Shown here piece by piece: positions 24,230 to 35,090 of a stretch of 64,000 bases of DNA. The notes below the pieces were generated by a model. It searched no databases. It saw only the letters and a program-made list of their open reading frames with translations, and was not told the origin of the DNA. Source of the stretch: Whalleya microplaca (Eukaryota > Ascomycota > Sordariomycetes > Xylariales > Xylariaceae); contig MU385722.1 of assembly GCA_022497155.1 (NCBI GenBank), forward strand, positions 682,001 through 746,000, written 5' to 3'. A program made the position numbers and the translations under genes. Numbering within the stretch: position 1 is the stretch's first letter; each line of letters opens with the position of its first letter.

Positions 24230-24424
24230 CGGCAGGGGGGGGGGGGGGGGGGGGGGGGGGGTGGGAGGCGAGGCCGGNNNNNNNNNNCCGCTCCCCCCAG
24301 CCCACCCGGACCCTAGCCCCCGCCGACGCGCTCGGCCTCCCCGGGGCTGCTCCCCGCGGCCCTCGCGCCCGCGCCGCGCGCGCCCCCCCCCCGCCCCCCG
24401 GGGGGGTGGTTCGTCGGCAACGGT
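24188..24424. other. Poly-G run, 10-N gap and corrupted copy: assembly artefact
   Basis: G homopolymer with few interruptions spans 24188-24261. An assembly gap of ten N lies at 24278-24287. From about 24301 to 24424 the sequence is almost pure G/C and aligns without any indel to kinase positions 23519-23640: both blocks start with tagccccc (24314 and 23532) and reach cggcaacg exactly 101 bases later (24415 and 23633). Almost every difference is A read as C or T read as G/C. This is not a real duplication; it looks like low-quality reads mis-joined next to a gap. Do not interpret genes or promoter elements here. Confidence 0.85.
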
Positions 24425-26284
24425 CGAGGAGGAGAGGGGGGAGAGGTGGTATGCGAGGCACGCGTGGTCGGCGGCGAGGAGCGAAGTCTCTCATTCCAGC
24501 TGAAAGCTCCCTTCCCACAGCACCGGCACGGTAGGTAGTAGTTCGTATGTTTCGGGATCCGATTGGGTGTTCACCAGGAGCACGGATCGTCAGGTAGCCT
24601 CGCAATCGAGTCGTATACGGCACGAAACAGAAGAGCTCAAGGCTGGTTGCTGGTTCATTAGCACTATGTAAGTGTTGGAGCTTTGGAATCTTGGGTATAT
24701 ATCAAAGCATCAAAAGCACCAAAAGCACCAGAGCTGAGGTAAGTAGAAGTAGAATGTATGCAAGCAAGCACCTTGTCACCTTGTCACCTTGTCACCTTGT
24801 GTCCAGCCAGCCAACAACAAACAGAACAGACGAATGAAGAAGAACGGATCGTGGGGTTTGCACGGGCCGAGAGAGACGATGAATGCGATCAAGCAATTGG
24901 CGAAAAACGAAAAAGAAACGAGTGTGGAATTGTGTGTATGTGGAATTATGTGAAATTTTGTGAAATTGTATGTGTGTTAACTAACAGTGAGTACTCAGAG
25001 CGAGTGTTCAATGTTGTGTTCTGCTCGCCGATCCGGCGTTTGTTTAATGAATTGTTTCCTGCTTGGACTTGGAAATGGGTTAGGTAGATATGAGAGGGTA
25101 GATATGTACCTAAGGTAAGGTACGTAGGTAAGGTACGTAGGTTACGGTATGTATGTACGACGTATGTTGGTACCTATAGAGTGTTCAAATGGTCAGATAT
25201 GTACGGCGTCGGTTGGTACTTAACACTTATGAATTTCTCGGATTTCTTGAATTTTCTGAAATTGTCCATAATACATGATCGCGGGGTGCAGCACGCCTTC
25301 ATTGGCTGGCCGGCCGTGGTACATCTAACCTAAGGTAATTAATTCGATTGTTGCATTCAGGCACACTTCCAGCGGCCCGGCGCGGGGATTTGGTGTAAGA
25401 GCTACTGCAGCTTGCCTGCAACCTGGCGCTACTACCGTGCCTACAGTGCCTAGCCTAGCTATAGTATACTATAGATAAAGTAGGTAGTGCATACATACCT
25501 TACATACCTTACATACATTCATACCTATAGCTTGGTAAGTTATAGATGGCATACATGTATATCGTGCATACTAATTACATGCCTAGGTACCTAAGTGTGT
25601 GGCCTAGCAAACCTTAATAATACATTTGACAGGCACCTAGGTACCATGGACTTATATAGTTCACACATATATGGGTTAGGTAGGCTGAGCGTTCAATCAA
25701 GGTTTCTGTCACAGCTGTAGCTCATCTAACCTAGGACTGGCAGTTCTTACATAGTTGAGGCTAACAGCAGCCAAGAAAGAAAATAGATAATAGGCATACA
25801 TAGGCAGTTAAAAGTCAAATTCGTATTACAGAAACAATCATGAAAGCAGAAGCTCTCTGTTAAGCACTGTTAAGCACTGTTGACTTGTATCATAATGTTG
25901 GAAGTAGCTTCTCATTAGCTAGCTAGCTCAGGTGGAATAGAAGCTTTCGTTCAACTTCCCCGAAATATAACACGAATACAATGCAGACAGCCGCCATCCT
26001 CCAGCCCGCCAGACATACAATGCAGATATGATACACTAACACGCCCAATTGCCATCCATAGCCCCGGCAAGGCACACCATGTCGCTCGCGTTATGCGACA
26101 TCCCTTTTCCAGACGCCGAGGTCCCCAACGTAGAATCTTGGGGACCGAGTAGAATAAAAAAACCCCATAAAACTCCGTTTTCCCTTGGCCGTGAACCACA
26201 GATTCCGAAACCATAAAAACGCCGTGCTTTTAATTCATTATTCTCTCTGCGACAAACGAGCGGCCAAGGCCAGCCTGGGCCCAA
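24425..26284. other. Kinase upstream region and 3' flank of next gene
   Basis: Long non-coding stretch. It contains a short ttgtcacc tandem repeat (about 24772-24800), repeated GTAAGGTACGTAG-type motifs (about 25105-25145) and many TACCTA/CCTAGGTA elements to about 25690. A 109-codon plus frame at 24758-25087 is low in coding character and was not called. The right end (25950-26284) is probably the 3' UTR of the minus gene ending at 26285. Confidence 0.5.
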
Positions 26285-27588
26285 TTAATCGTTACGAGCG
26301 GGGAGACCAGGGTAAGCACTGTCCAGAGGAGGGAACAGCCATTCTGGTCCCGCCGTGGCTGCGACATCCGCATATGACCGTCGGCGGTTTCTGGGGCGCC
26401 AAAGGGACACGATACGCTGCTCCTGCTGCTCCTCTACGTCCTCGTCATCCTCGCCATCCTCGCCATCGTTGTCGAAGTTCTCATTGACAGGGTCACAGGG
26501 CGGTTCGGCCTCTTCGTCGGGACTGGTAATAGACGTGTTGGACGAGCCCGCCGTGGTACCCTGCGATGCCGCCGCCGACGCATTGGTAGAAGCGAACGAG
26601 GACCCAACACTCGGAGGTTGAGGGTCCGGGGTGAGAGTGGCCTGCAAGGTATCCCAGACCCCATCACCCTCAGGACTGAGGCTGCGGTCTCGATCGCCGA
26701 GTCCATCAACATACCGAGCACGATTGGACAGACGATAAGTGTTCCGGGATGGTCGATGGCGCAAGCGGTCGATTCGATGCGGAGAGGATCGTCTTGGGAA
26801 TACCTCGTTCCGGGTACTAGCACCCACAGAATGATACCCAGGCGGGGGTTCCATTCGAGATGGGTTTGGCAATCCAGCTCGTTGAGTGCGACCCTTGAAG
26901 TAGTTAGTAACGCATCGAAGGGGGAAGGGGGAGGTAGACTTTACATACAGATTGAGAAGGGTATAAGGGATAAGAGGGAGGCGGGAGAGTGCGGGGTGCT
27001 ATCTCATGTGGCGGTATGTCCCGAAGGAATTCAGCGTGAAGATTGCGGAACTGGTCCCATAATGGATAGGCCGGATTGTTGTTGTTGTTGCGGAAGAGGT
27101 GGCCGAGATCTGCGTCTCCAGACGGTATCCGCGGAGGATTGCGACTGCTGCCGAGACCTAGGGGGTTGTTGTCCTCGTCGCCTTGCAAGGCTGCCAGCAT
27201 GCGAAGGCGATGTTCTCTGATCTCATGCAGCTGACGACGACGGTCACGGTCAGCGCGGCGAATGGGAGACCGGGTTGTCGCCGGGTCAAGGGGAGATTTC
27301 GGAGCAGGTTTGGAGGGGATGTCAGGCTCGACAGGAGCTACGAAGAGTCTGCAGGACCAGAGCGATAGAAGTTAGCAAGAAACGTGCCGACATGATGCAA
27401 TTCATACGAGGTTGGACAAAATGGCGAGGGTGCACGGAATATCGACGACATCATGTGACAAGCTTGAGGCGTCGCCTATAGCACAGTGGATAGATAACGT
27501 GCGTCGATGGGATATATATATATTGGTTGGCCTGTCGCATGCAGTCCAGAAGAAACGCGACGCGGTGATAGACTTACGGTAGACCCAT
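26285..27588 (-). CDS. Conserved-looking fungal protein of unknown function, 339 aa
   Basis: Three exons: 27588-27578 (only 11 nt, ATG GGT CTA CC), 27348-26949 and 26893-26285. Donors GTAAGT and GTATGT and acceptors CTGCAG and TTCAAG keep frame for 339 aa. The N-terminus reads MGLPLFVAPVEPDIPSKPAP, then a basic segment SPIRRADRDRRRQLHEIREH predicted helical, then a Pro/Asn-rich region and a strongly acidic tract (DGEDGEDDEDVEEQQEQ) before a short basic C-terminal part. There is no signal peptide or membrane segment. I do not recognise a domain. The basic helix followed by acidic tracts would suit a nuclear or scaffold protein, but that is only inference. Confidence 0.75.
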
Positions 27589-28664
27589 TTTAGGTAGTTG
27601 GCTACCTAGGTTGGTCGTTGGCTGGTGCGCTGCGCTGTGGCGACGAGGCGAGGCTGGGGAGGAGGCAAGGCAAGGGAAAGACGATATCGCGTTGTGACGG
27701 ACCACCTCAGGATATGGGACCAGCAACGTTGGACCAGGACGCCAGAAATGCAGCAAAAAAATGAAAGAATCGGGAAATGTCTGCTGCTAGCGACCGGCAA
27801 TTGATGGATTTCCAATGATGCGCGACGGTGCGCGACGGTGCGCGATGTTGCGAGGTTGTGGTGAAGAATTTCCCAGATGCCCGGCGAGGCGGATATGTGA
27901 AAGGGAAAAACAAATCAAGACGAAGAGAGAGGACAGGACGGGAAATTCTGACGGCGCCGTTGTCAAGGGGGGAACCACGGGTGGGTGGTGATGGGTGGTG
28001 GAGGCTTTGTGGTCTTTTTTTTATTATAAGTGAGTGGACCGTGCGTTCTGTATATATGTACCTGGGTACTACGTGGTTTACGTAAGGTAGGCAGATCTGG
28101 TGTGCTGATAACGCGTTTCTCTGTAGATACATTATCAGCTACCAGAGTTCCCCGAACAATCATGTACCGCGCTGGGGCTGTTCTTACCTACCTAGGTTAG
28201 GTACAATAAGGATGTATGTACATACCTACCTAAAGTACGACCAAAATCCATAGATGGCTCTTGGCACTAAGATCTATGGCTACCGAAGTTCGGATAAAAT
28301 TGTTACAGATGTAGCCTCGATTCCTATAACAGGGCTTCTCAAAGGTATCCAGGCAGCCGTAGGTACTATATAATTATATACTATACGGATACCAATAGCA
28401 CTGTAATAGATCCTGATCCCGCCGCACAATCGATAGGCTGGGAATTCTCTACTTGGCACCGAGACCTCTATATAACCCTGTGGCCCCCCTTGCTGAATTC
28501 ACACGATAGAAGCTGGAACACGATATATGACTCATCCCCTCAGGACCTAGGTATCTGCCTCACAGCAACGGTAATAAACAACAAACCGATGCTGGTGCGT
28601 CTCTACCTTAGCCTCCAACCCGCGCCAAGCCATCTACGCGTATGGCCCCCGATCACCCGGCACC
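27589..28664. other. Divergent promoter region
   Basis: Shared upstream region of two divergently transcribed genes. Frames on the minus strand (27606-28163) overlap one another in different phases and have no family features. TACCTA-type motifs cluster at 28180-28235. Confidence 0.5.
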
Positions 28665-29888
28665 ATGATTAAGCTGGAGCTCTCGCGCATCACCGCGCTG
28701 CTCGCGCAGACGCCGCAGACGTGGAAGGCGATCCACGTCGCGGGCACGAACGGCAAGGGCTCGATCTGCGCCTACCTGACGGCCATGCTGTGCGCGAACC
28801 GCATCTCGTGCGGGCGGTTCACGTCGCCGCACCTCGTCGACCGCTGGGACTGCATCGCCATCGACGGGCGCGCGGTGGCGGAGGCGAAGTTCCGCCGCTT
28901 CGAGGACGCGGTCCGCAGGCGCAACGAGGACGAGCGCCTCGGCGCCACCGAGTTCGAGCTGCTCGCCGCCACCGCCTTCGAGATCTTCGAGGCCGAGAAG
29001 GTCGCCGTCGGCGTCATCGAGGTCGGGCTCGGCGGCCGGCTCGACGCCACGAACGCGCTGAAGCAGAAGTCCGTCACCGTCGTGGCCAAGATCGGCCTCG
29101 ACCACCAATCGTTTCTCGGCAGCACGCTGGAGGAGATCGCGCTGCAGAAGGCCGGCATCATGCGGAAGGGCGTGCCCTGTGTCGTGGACGCTAGCAATCC
29201 GAAATCCGTCCTGGACGTTTTGCAGAAGCATGCTGATGAAACTGGTAACCCCATCGTGTTTGCGGATTCGGGATCGGATGGGCTCGTGGCCAAGCTGCGA
29301 GAGAAACTCGAGCCGCATCAGCGCCAAAATCTCGCATGCGCCCACCAGGCTTTCCAGCTTGCTTATCCGCAACACGCCGAATCCACAGATGTCCTGCTTT
29401 CAGCTGCCGAGAATATGGTCTGGCCAGGCCGGCTGCAGTCGCTGAGCATTAATAGCCTTACTGGTAGGAAACAAAATGTCCTCTTGGACGGAGCCCACAA
29501 TCCGCAATCTGCCGAGGCCCTCGCGGAGTATGTCCAACGGCATCTGCGCGCCCCAGGCAAGCCCGTGACCTGGGTCCTTGCTGCCTCACAGGGGAAGGAC
29601 CTTACGGAAATCCTCAAGCTGCTCTTACACCCCGGCGACTCGGTGACAGCTGTCGAATTCGGCCCTGTCGATGGTATGCCGTGGGTCAAGCCGATGAGTT
29701 CCACGGCGATTCTTGGGACTGCAACAAGCTGTGGCTGTTTGTCTTCCGCGCAGTATGATGCGCATACGGATGTAGGTTCAGCTCTAGCCTGGGCAAGCAG
29801 GACAGCCGATGAAGGCCCACTCGTCATTGCGGGAAGCCTCTATCTCGTTTCTGAAATTCTGAAATTACTCAGAGCAAAGGAAGGATGA
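28665..29888 (+). CDS. FOL3: Dihydrofolate synthase (FolC family)
   Basis: ATP-dependent ligase joining glutamate to dihydropteroate in folate synthesis; also homologous to folylpolyglutamate synthase. Intronless, 407 aa. The Mur-ligase P-loop is GTNGKGS at residues 27-33, followed by FTSPHLVDRWDCIAIDGR, which belongs to the conserved SPHL region. EVGLGGRLDATN holds the conserved metal/substrate loop, and the C-terminal domain contains LLDGAHNPQS. The N-terminus starts only 26 residues before the P-loop, and length matches the short fungal dihydrofolate synthase type rather than mitochondrial polyglutamate synthase. The first 0.5 kb is extremely GC-rich, then composition falls back toward the local average near 29180. 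Confidence 0.9.
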   Translation: MIKLELSRITALLAQTPQTWKAIHVAGTNGKGSICAYLTAMLCANRISCGRFTSPHLVDRWDCIAIDGRAVAEAKFRRFEDAVRRRNEDERLGATEFELLAATAFEIFEAEKVAVGVIEVGLGGRLDATNALKQKSVTVVAKIGLDHQSFLGSTLEEIALQKAGIMRKGVPCVVDASNPKSVLDVLQKHADETGNPIVFADSGSDGLVAKLREKLEPHQRQNLACAHQAFQLAYPQHAESTDVLLSAAENMVWPGRLQSLSINSLTGRKQNVLLDGAHNPQSAEALAEYVQRHLRAPGKPVTWVLAASQGKDLTEILKLLLHPGDSVTAVEFGPVDGMPWVKPMSSTAILGTATSCGCLSSAQYDAHTDVGSALAWASRTADEGPLVIAGSLYLVSEILKLLRAKEG

Positions 29889-30802
29889 GTATGAAATAGG
29901 TAGGTGTGAGTTGTGGCTACTCCTGAGTCCATTGCGCCCCACGCTTGAGTGGCATCGCAACTTCGAAACTAGGACAGTGACGAGAATAACAAGGACAATC
30001 CTTGGTTCCAGATCCGAGTTACAGTCTCAGCTCCTAACAGTACTAAGTGGTTGAGAGGCGCTTAATCGCGTCGCCACCTTACGAGTATTAGGGTGGTTCT
30101 ATATACAACGCTGTACTGGCTGGAACACGGCTAGTAGGCTATAATGGCCTCTTCTTTCAATCGATAGGTTCAACACCTGAAGTCATAGTTAATGATGCAT
30201 TCAAAAAAATGCATCCGGGTCCAGCTCTGACAGTCACATATTCGGGTCATGTCAAGATACGAAGTCCCGCAGGCAAGGATATATGGTAACGATTTTCCGT
30301 TCATTATCTACATCCTCGGTCTCCCAAGCACCGTACAGCTTGCAAGTCTTCCGGGAGCTAGTTATGGAGAGTCTTAGATGAGTTTTTACAATATGAAACT
30401 AGGACTTCCTTTCAATGACAGTATTTCAATTCAGTAATATGGCACTTGATCCGTAAATGATGTACCCACGCCGAGGTGAGTTCGTATACCGGTTGTTCGA
30501 TTATTGTGAGATGGTACTTGCAAGGCAAGGGAGTGTGTTGACCTATCATGTATGAGTTTGAGATGTTTACATAGATTTTATATCACCACGGTAGAGGACA
30601 TTACTCGGCTAAGTATACTTAAATATATCATGACCTTGGATTAAGCCACACCCTCTCATTGGACAGAGCGAGTGGGTCGTGCGAACTAGAGTCAGAAAAC
30701 GGGATTCCCGACAGCAACACGGATCCTATCCGTTCCTCTCTACGTCTACATACGACTAATCGCGCGAAATATAAAACCCCCTTCTTTTTTTTATACTAAA
30801 TC
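29889..30802. other. Intergenic, nothing recognised
   Basis: Contains the 3' UTR of the folate gene and the promoter of the DUF218 gene; a poly-T tract lies just before the start at 30803. No gene or repeat seen. Confidence 0.5.
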
Positions 30803-31739
30803 ATGGTTTCGCACACAAAAACGCCAGAACATCTCATCATCGTCTGCTGCCACGGCATCTGGAACGGCGGACCTACGCGGGGTCTCGACGAAGGCGAGTG
30901 GCTCATCGCCGGTTTTCAAGCGGGCGAGACGCCCACTTTCATCGAACACATCAAGGCCGGGCTGCGGGTGCTGAGGGATCACGAGGACGCGGTGTTGATG
31001 TTCTCCGGGTATGTGTTTTCCTTCATCCCCGAGCTAGATATTTTACGTCTCCGAGGCACGGACATACTGCATTAGTTGCAGGGGGGTAATAGATAATTAG
31101 AGGAACTATCACCCCTATTAGCACTGCATTCTACAACCAAATTTCTCATTAACTAAATATCTACCTAGCGGACCTACGCGGAAGGAAACACGTCTATCCG
31201 AAGCCCGCAGCTACGCCAACCTCGCCAGCGCCAACGCGCACTTCGGCATCGTGTCCGGCGCCTCAGCCTCAAATCAAATATACTGCGAGGAGCGCGCGCT
31301 AGACTCCTACGCCAACGTGCTCTTCTCGCTCGCGCAGTTCTGGCACGAGTTCGGCGTCTGGCCCCGCCGCCTCACCCTCGTGAGCCACGCCTTCAAGCGC
31401 GAGCGCCTCGTCGACGGCCACTGCGGCGCCGTGGGGTTTCCGCTGGACCGCGTGGGCTTCGTCGGCGTGGATCCGCCGGGCATGGTAGACGGGACTAACG
31501 AGGTTGCTGTGAAGGGCGTGGCGGAGGCTGTTGCGCAGTGGAAAGAGGACCCGCATGGCAAGGGCGAGGTTCTGGCTGGGAAGAGACGGAAGAGAAATCC
31601 GTGGGGGGTACCTCAGACACTTTTCCTCAGTGAGGATGATCTTGCCCGCAGCGGCGTACGCACTTATACGGTTGAAAGCGGACAGCAATATCTTCTCGAA
31701 GGAACGCCTCAGCCATGGTCCGAACCTTTGAAGAATTGA
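30803..31739 (+). CDS. DUF218/YdcF-like protein
   Basis: Two exons, 30803-31008 and 31169-31739, with donor GTATGT and acceptor CTACCTAG in phase; 258 aa. The protein begins with a strand and a nucleotide-binding-like turn ([13 protein letters not shown]), continues through [20 protein letters not shown], which is the DUF218 signature GG-x-T-x-x-SEA, and has [12 protein letters not shown] and VDPPGM later. DUF218 proteins are small Rossmann-like proteins of poorly known function; some are implicated in vancomycin resistance or envelope biology in bacteria. No signal peptide or membrane helix is seen here. It converges on the hydrolase gene, with only 26 bp between the stop codons, so their 3' UTRs must overlap. 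Confidence 0.85.
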
Positions 31740-31765
31740 GTTACGATATCAAAAGGGTAGCTAGG

Positions 31766-32950
31766 TTAAATCTTGGAGGGAGAAGCCTTGCTGGCATCAT
31801 CCGCTGAAGCTACGGTGTCGAGGATGAAGCGCACGGCATCCTTTCGCATGTCCGCAGTAAACGTATGGGCAACCCCGGGGTACACGATGTCCTCCACCGA
31901 GACACCGCTGTCTTTGTACCAGGTGTCCGCTGCATCTTTGAAGAAATCCAAGAAAGGAGCTCCGGCCGCGTACGGCACGAGCTTGTCCGCGTCGCCGGAG
32001 AGAACTTGGAGTCGTTTTCCCGGGACCCTCGCATCCAACAGAGGCCGTAGCCGTGTCTGTTCTACATCCGAAATGGGGAGCGAAGGAACGTCGCCCGTTC
32101 TAAACAATATGCCTTTGGGGTCGTACTTCCCACACGCAGCTACCAGCGCATCGGGGAAGTCTCTGCTGCCCAGGAACGACGCGCCGTCATCCGCCTGCGA
32201 GAAGGTCTCCAGCTTGGATAGCCGCGCTCGGTCTTTGATGAGTCCTATACACCATAAGCACACCCCCTACAACGCAACGCCCTCTCCGCCCCATACATCC
32301 CCGGGTTCAATGATTTCAGGACGGGTATACTTACGCATGTAATCCGGGCACCCCAGGACCGCCACGCCGGCCGTGACCCTCGGGTCGGCAAACAGCAGCT
32401 GCCACGTGCTATGCCCGCCCAGACTAACCCCGAGCACGATATTCTGATCGATGCGCCGCCTCCCCCGCCCCTGCCCCTCCCCCACGCTACCATCGCGCAA
32501 GGCAGCGGGCCCGTGACCGGCGCCGAACAGATACCCCTCGAGCGCGTCGAGCAGGTGCACGTTATCGACGACGGTGCCGGAGACGGTACCGAACATGTCC
32601 TGTGCGTGGGTGCGGTTGCCCTTGCGCCACGACTCGTTCGCGCGCGCGTCCACGCGCCGCGACCCGTGGTTGCGCTGGTCGAAGGCCACGGCGACCAGGC
32701 CGCGGCGCGGTGACGGAGAAGAGGAGTGGTACGTCGAGAGCACCTGGTGCGCGATGTCGGCCATGTCCTCCTTGGCGCGCAGGCGCGGGTGGTGCAGCCA
32801 CAGGCACGAGATCGAGAGCGCGGATTCTGGCAGCTCTGCGAGCCCGTAGATGTCGACTTGGAGCCCGGCGATGGTGAGCGGTTGCGGCGTCTTCGAGACC
32901 GTGGGGACGGCGCTCGGGGTCGGTTGTGCTAGGGGGTTTGCTTCGGACAT
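31766..32950 (-). CDS. Alpha/beta hydrolase
   Basis: Two exons, 32950-32335 and 32244-31766, phase-consistent, 364 aa. The nucleophile elbow is GVSLGGHS. The candidate acid is in LSGDADKLVPY and the catalytic His in YPGVAHTFTADM, in the usual Ser-Asp-His order. An early AFDQRNHGSR segment corresponds to the conserved DxRNHG strand. There is no signal peptide, so it is probably cytosolic. The substrate is unknown; esterase, peptidase-like and thioesterase activities all occur in this fold. Confidence 0.88.
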
Positions 32951-33536
32951 GGTGGCTGTGGATGCGAGTCTGTCTCGGACAGGGTATCGTACTCGATATG
33001 AAGACCTGTGGTAGATGTTGAAGGTTTATTGTCTATAGAACGGGCTTTTATCCCCTATATGTTTTGGTGTTTATAGCTTGTTGCTGCTAAAAAAGCAATT
33101 CGCATGGCGGGGTAAGTAACTAAACAGCTTTATTCATCCATTGCGGGGTCTGGGCCTGGTCGACACCCCCACCCCCACCCCCACCTGTGTAACTACCTGA
33201 CTGTACTGCCTCCATCAACCTCCTCATAGAGCCCTGGAGGTCGTGACTACCTAGAGGCGAGGTACATGTACCTTATTAGCGATAAGTTATCGCTTACACG
33301 CATAGACGAGCTATAGTTCACCATTGATACTACCGATACCCTCTCCATTCATACACTGCTCATGTACATGCATGATCATGAGAAGATGCTTGAATTTAAC
33401 AGCATCGTGCCGAGATAATGCTTTATATACAGCTCGGATGCTATAAGTATGTACTCTATCTTCCTGATCATCGTTTAGAGCTCGTTACTCGCTTCTACTA
33501 GATTCATCCAGTAAAGTTGATTGTAATAAGAGAGGT
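32951..33536. other. Intergenic with C-rich short repeat
   Basis: Promoter of the hydrolase and 3' flank of the aldolase. A (ACCCCC)n run lies near 33165-33186. Nothing else recognised. Confidence 0.5.
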
Positions 33537-34604
33537 CTAGAGGCTCCTCTCCTCTTCCTCCACCGCATCCACCGCATCCTTCCACGTGGCCCACTCGGCA
33601 TCGCCGCCGGGGAAGCCCCCGAACAGCGGCAGCCGGGTGCCGTCGGGGTCGCCAAAACCCCTTAGTCGGCTGATGGCCTCCTTGATGCCGACGGTGCCGT
33701 GCTTGCCGACCATCTCCGCGACGGAGCTGGCCTTGAACTGCAGCAGGCGCCGCTGGCGGACCTCGTCGTCCGTCGGCTGGCTCTTGACCGACAGCGCGTA
33801 CAGCCGCACCACCGTCTTCGGGAAGAAGCCCGCGCACCCGTCGATCGCGCCCACCACGCCCACCGTCACCACGGGGAGCAGGTGCTGCCCCAGCCCCGTG
33901 AACGTGTGGAACTTGCCGTGGTCGATCGACGGGTGCAGCGCGATCTGCGCGTGGTACGACGCGTCGCCGTGCGAGAGCTTGCACCCCACGATGTTGGGGT
34001 GTTGCGCCAGCGTCGCGAACGTCGAGGGCACGACTTTGACGTTGTTCGAGACGCCCGGGTAGTGGTATCTATAGTCGAGTTGCTTTCGTTAGCCCTCGTC
34101 TCTTTTGTCACACTCTCTCGCAATTTGTCAGTGCTTCTAGCCAAAGACCTACATTAGGACTGGAATAGGGCTCTGGTCAGCCACGGCCGTGTACCACTTG
34201 ATGATACCCTCCTGTGTGCTGGCACCGGCGAAATAGCCCGGGACAAGACAGAGCCCCCATTGCGCACCGGCCTCCTTGGCGCCCTTGAGCTGCTCGACCG
34301 TCTCCTCAATGTTCTGTGTCGCCGTGCCGGCAATGATGGGGTAATCCGGGAAACCCTCCTTGTCGAAGGCCTGTCTGATCCCGGACAGCACTTGGGAGCG
34401 CTCCTTGTTCGTGAGATGGATCGCCTCGCCCGTGCTCCCGAGGACCACCAAACCCTTGATGCCGGCCCTTGCCAGATACAACGAGTGTGCAACTTGCGTT
34501 TCGATGTCGACCGGTGCCGCAACGGGGTTGTGCGTTGCCGCCTTCTTGCTCACGAAGAAGGTTGGTACGGGCACGTATATGCCGGCTGGGGGAGGGGTCG
34601 ACAT
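33537..34604 (-). CDS. DapA/NanA-family class I aldolase
   Basis: Two exons, 34604-34153 and 34068-33537, joined in phase, 327 aa. It is a TIM-barrel Schiff-base enzyme. The GSTGE motif for carboxylate binding lies in LVVLGSTGEAIHL; the catalytic Tyr is in IYHYPG, encoded across the intron; and the Schiff-base Lys is in GCKLSHGD. Known fungal relatives act on dihydrodipicolinate-type, N-acetylneuraminate-type or 2-keto-3-deoxy sugar acid substrates (for example the galacturonate pathway aldolase GaaC/LGA1). Fungi make lysine by the aminoadipate route, so a true dihydrodipicolinate synthase role is unlikely. The exact substrate cannot be told. Confidence 0.88.
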
Positions 34605-35090
34605 GTTCAGAGAGGTAGTTGACTCTTTGACTTCTATATTTTCCCCGGCTATTCACTTCGCTTATTCCAGGTCTTATTTTCAGTCAACATATCCATCTCG
34701 ACAATACCTATTTACCCCCCTATATATAATCACCCCGCGATGGGCCCAATGCCGCGGGGTTGTCACTAATACGACCTGACGCGCCGGTGCTCGGCGGAGA
34801 TCTGTACGCAGTAATCGGGGTTTCGGGCGAGCAAGTAGCGACCCGAACCTCTAATAGCCGCACCGCCGATGCCGCAATTCGGCATGGTCTCCGACATATT
34901 TCGTGCCTTCATAGCCGCAGATTGCCCCGAGAATTCTATCAATCTTTTAGTTGCATATATTGAGTATGATTCCCGTGTGGCTGCCGCGGTCTCCCTGCTA
35001 GTTGCCCAGGCTGCCAGATAGCGGCTCAGCCGCTCGAATATCGTGGGGCGTCTCGATTCCTTCATAATTTCCACGTGGCAATTAAGCCAT
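34605..35090. other. Aldolase upstream region
   Basis: Contains the aldolase promoter. A 110-codon minus frame (34766-35098) and a short plus-strand frame have no recognisable family and were not called. Confidence 0.45.

Noticed and set aside
23739..24623. Long overlapping frames rich in Cys-Val, Tyr-Ile, Gly or Pro runs
   Set aside because: They are translations of the GT/TA microsatellites and the poly-G/gap artefact, open in several phases at once; they are not genes.
24758..25087. 109-codon plus-strand frame
   Set aside because: Lies in kinase upstream DNA with repeat tracts, no family resemblance, and its start is inside a ttgtcacc repeat.
27606..28163. Several overlapping minus-strand frames
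   Set aside because: They overlap each other in different phases in a divergent promoter and have no recognisable domain.
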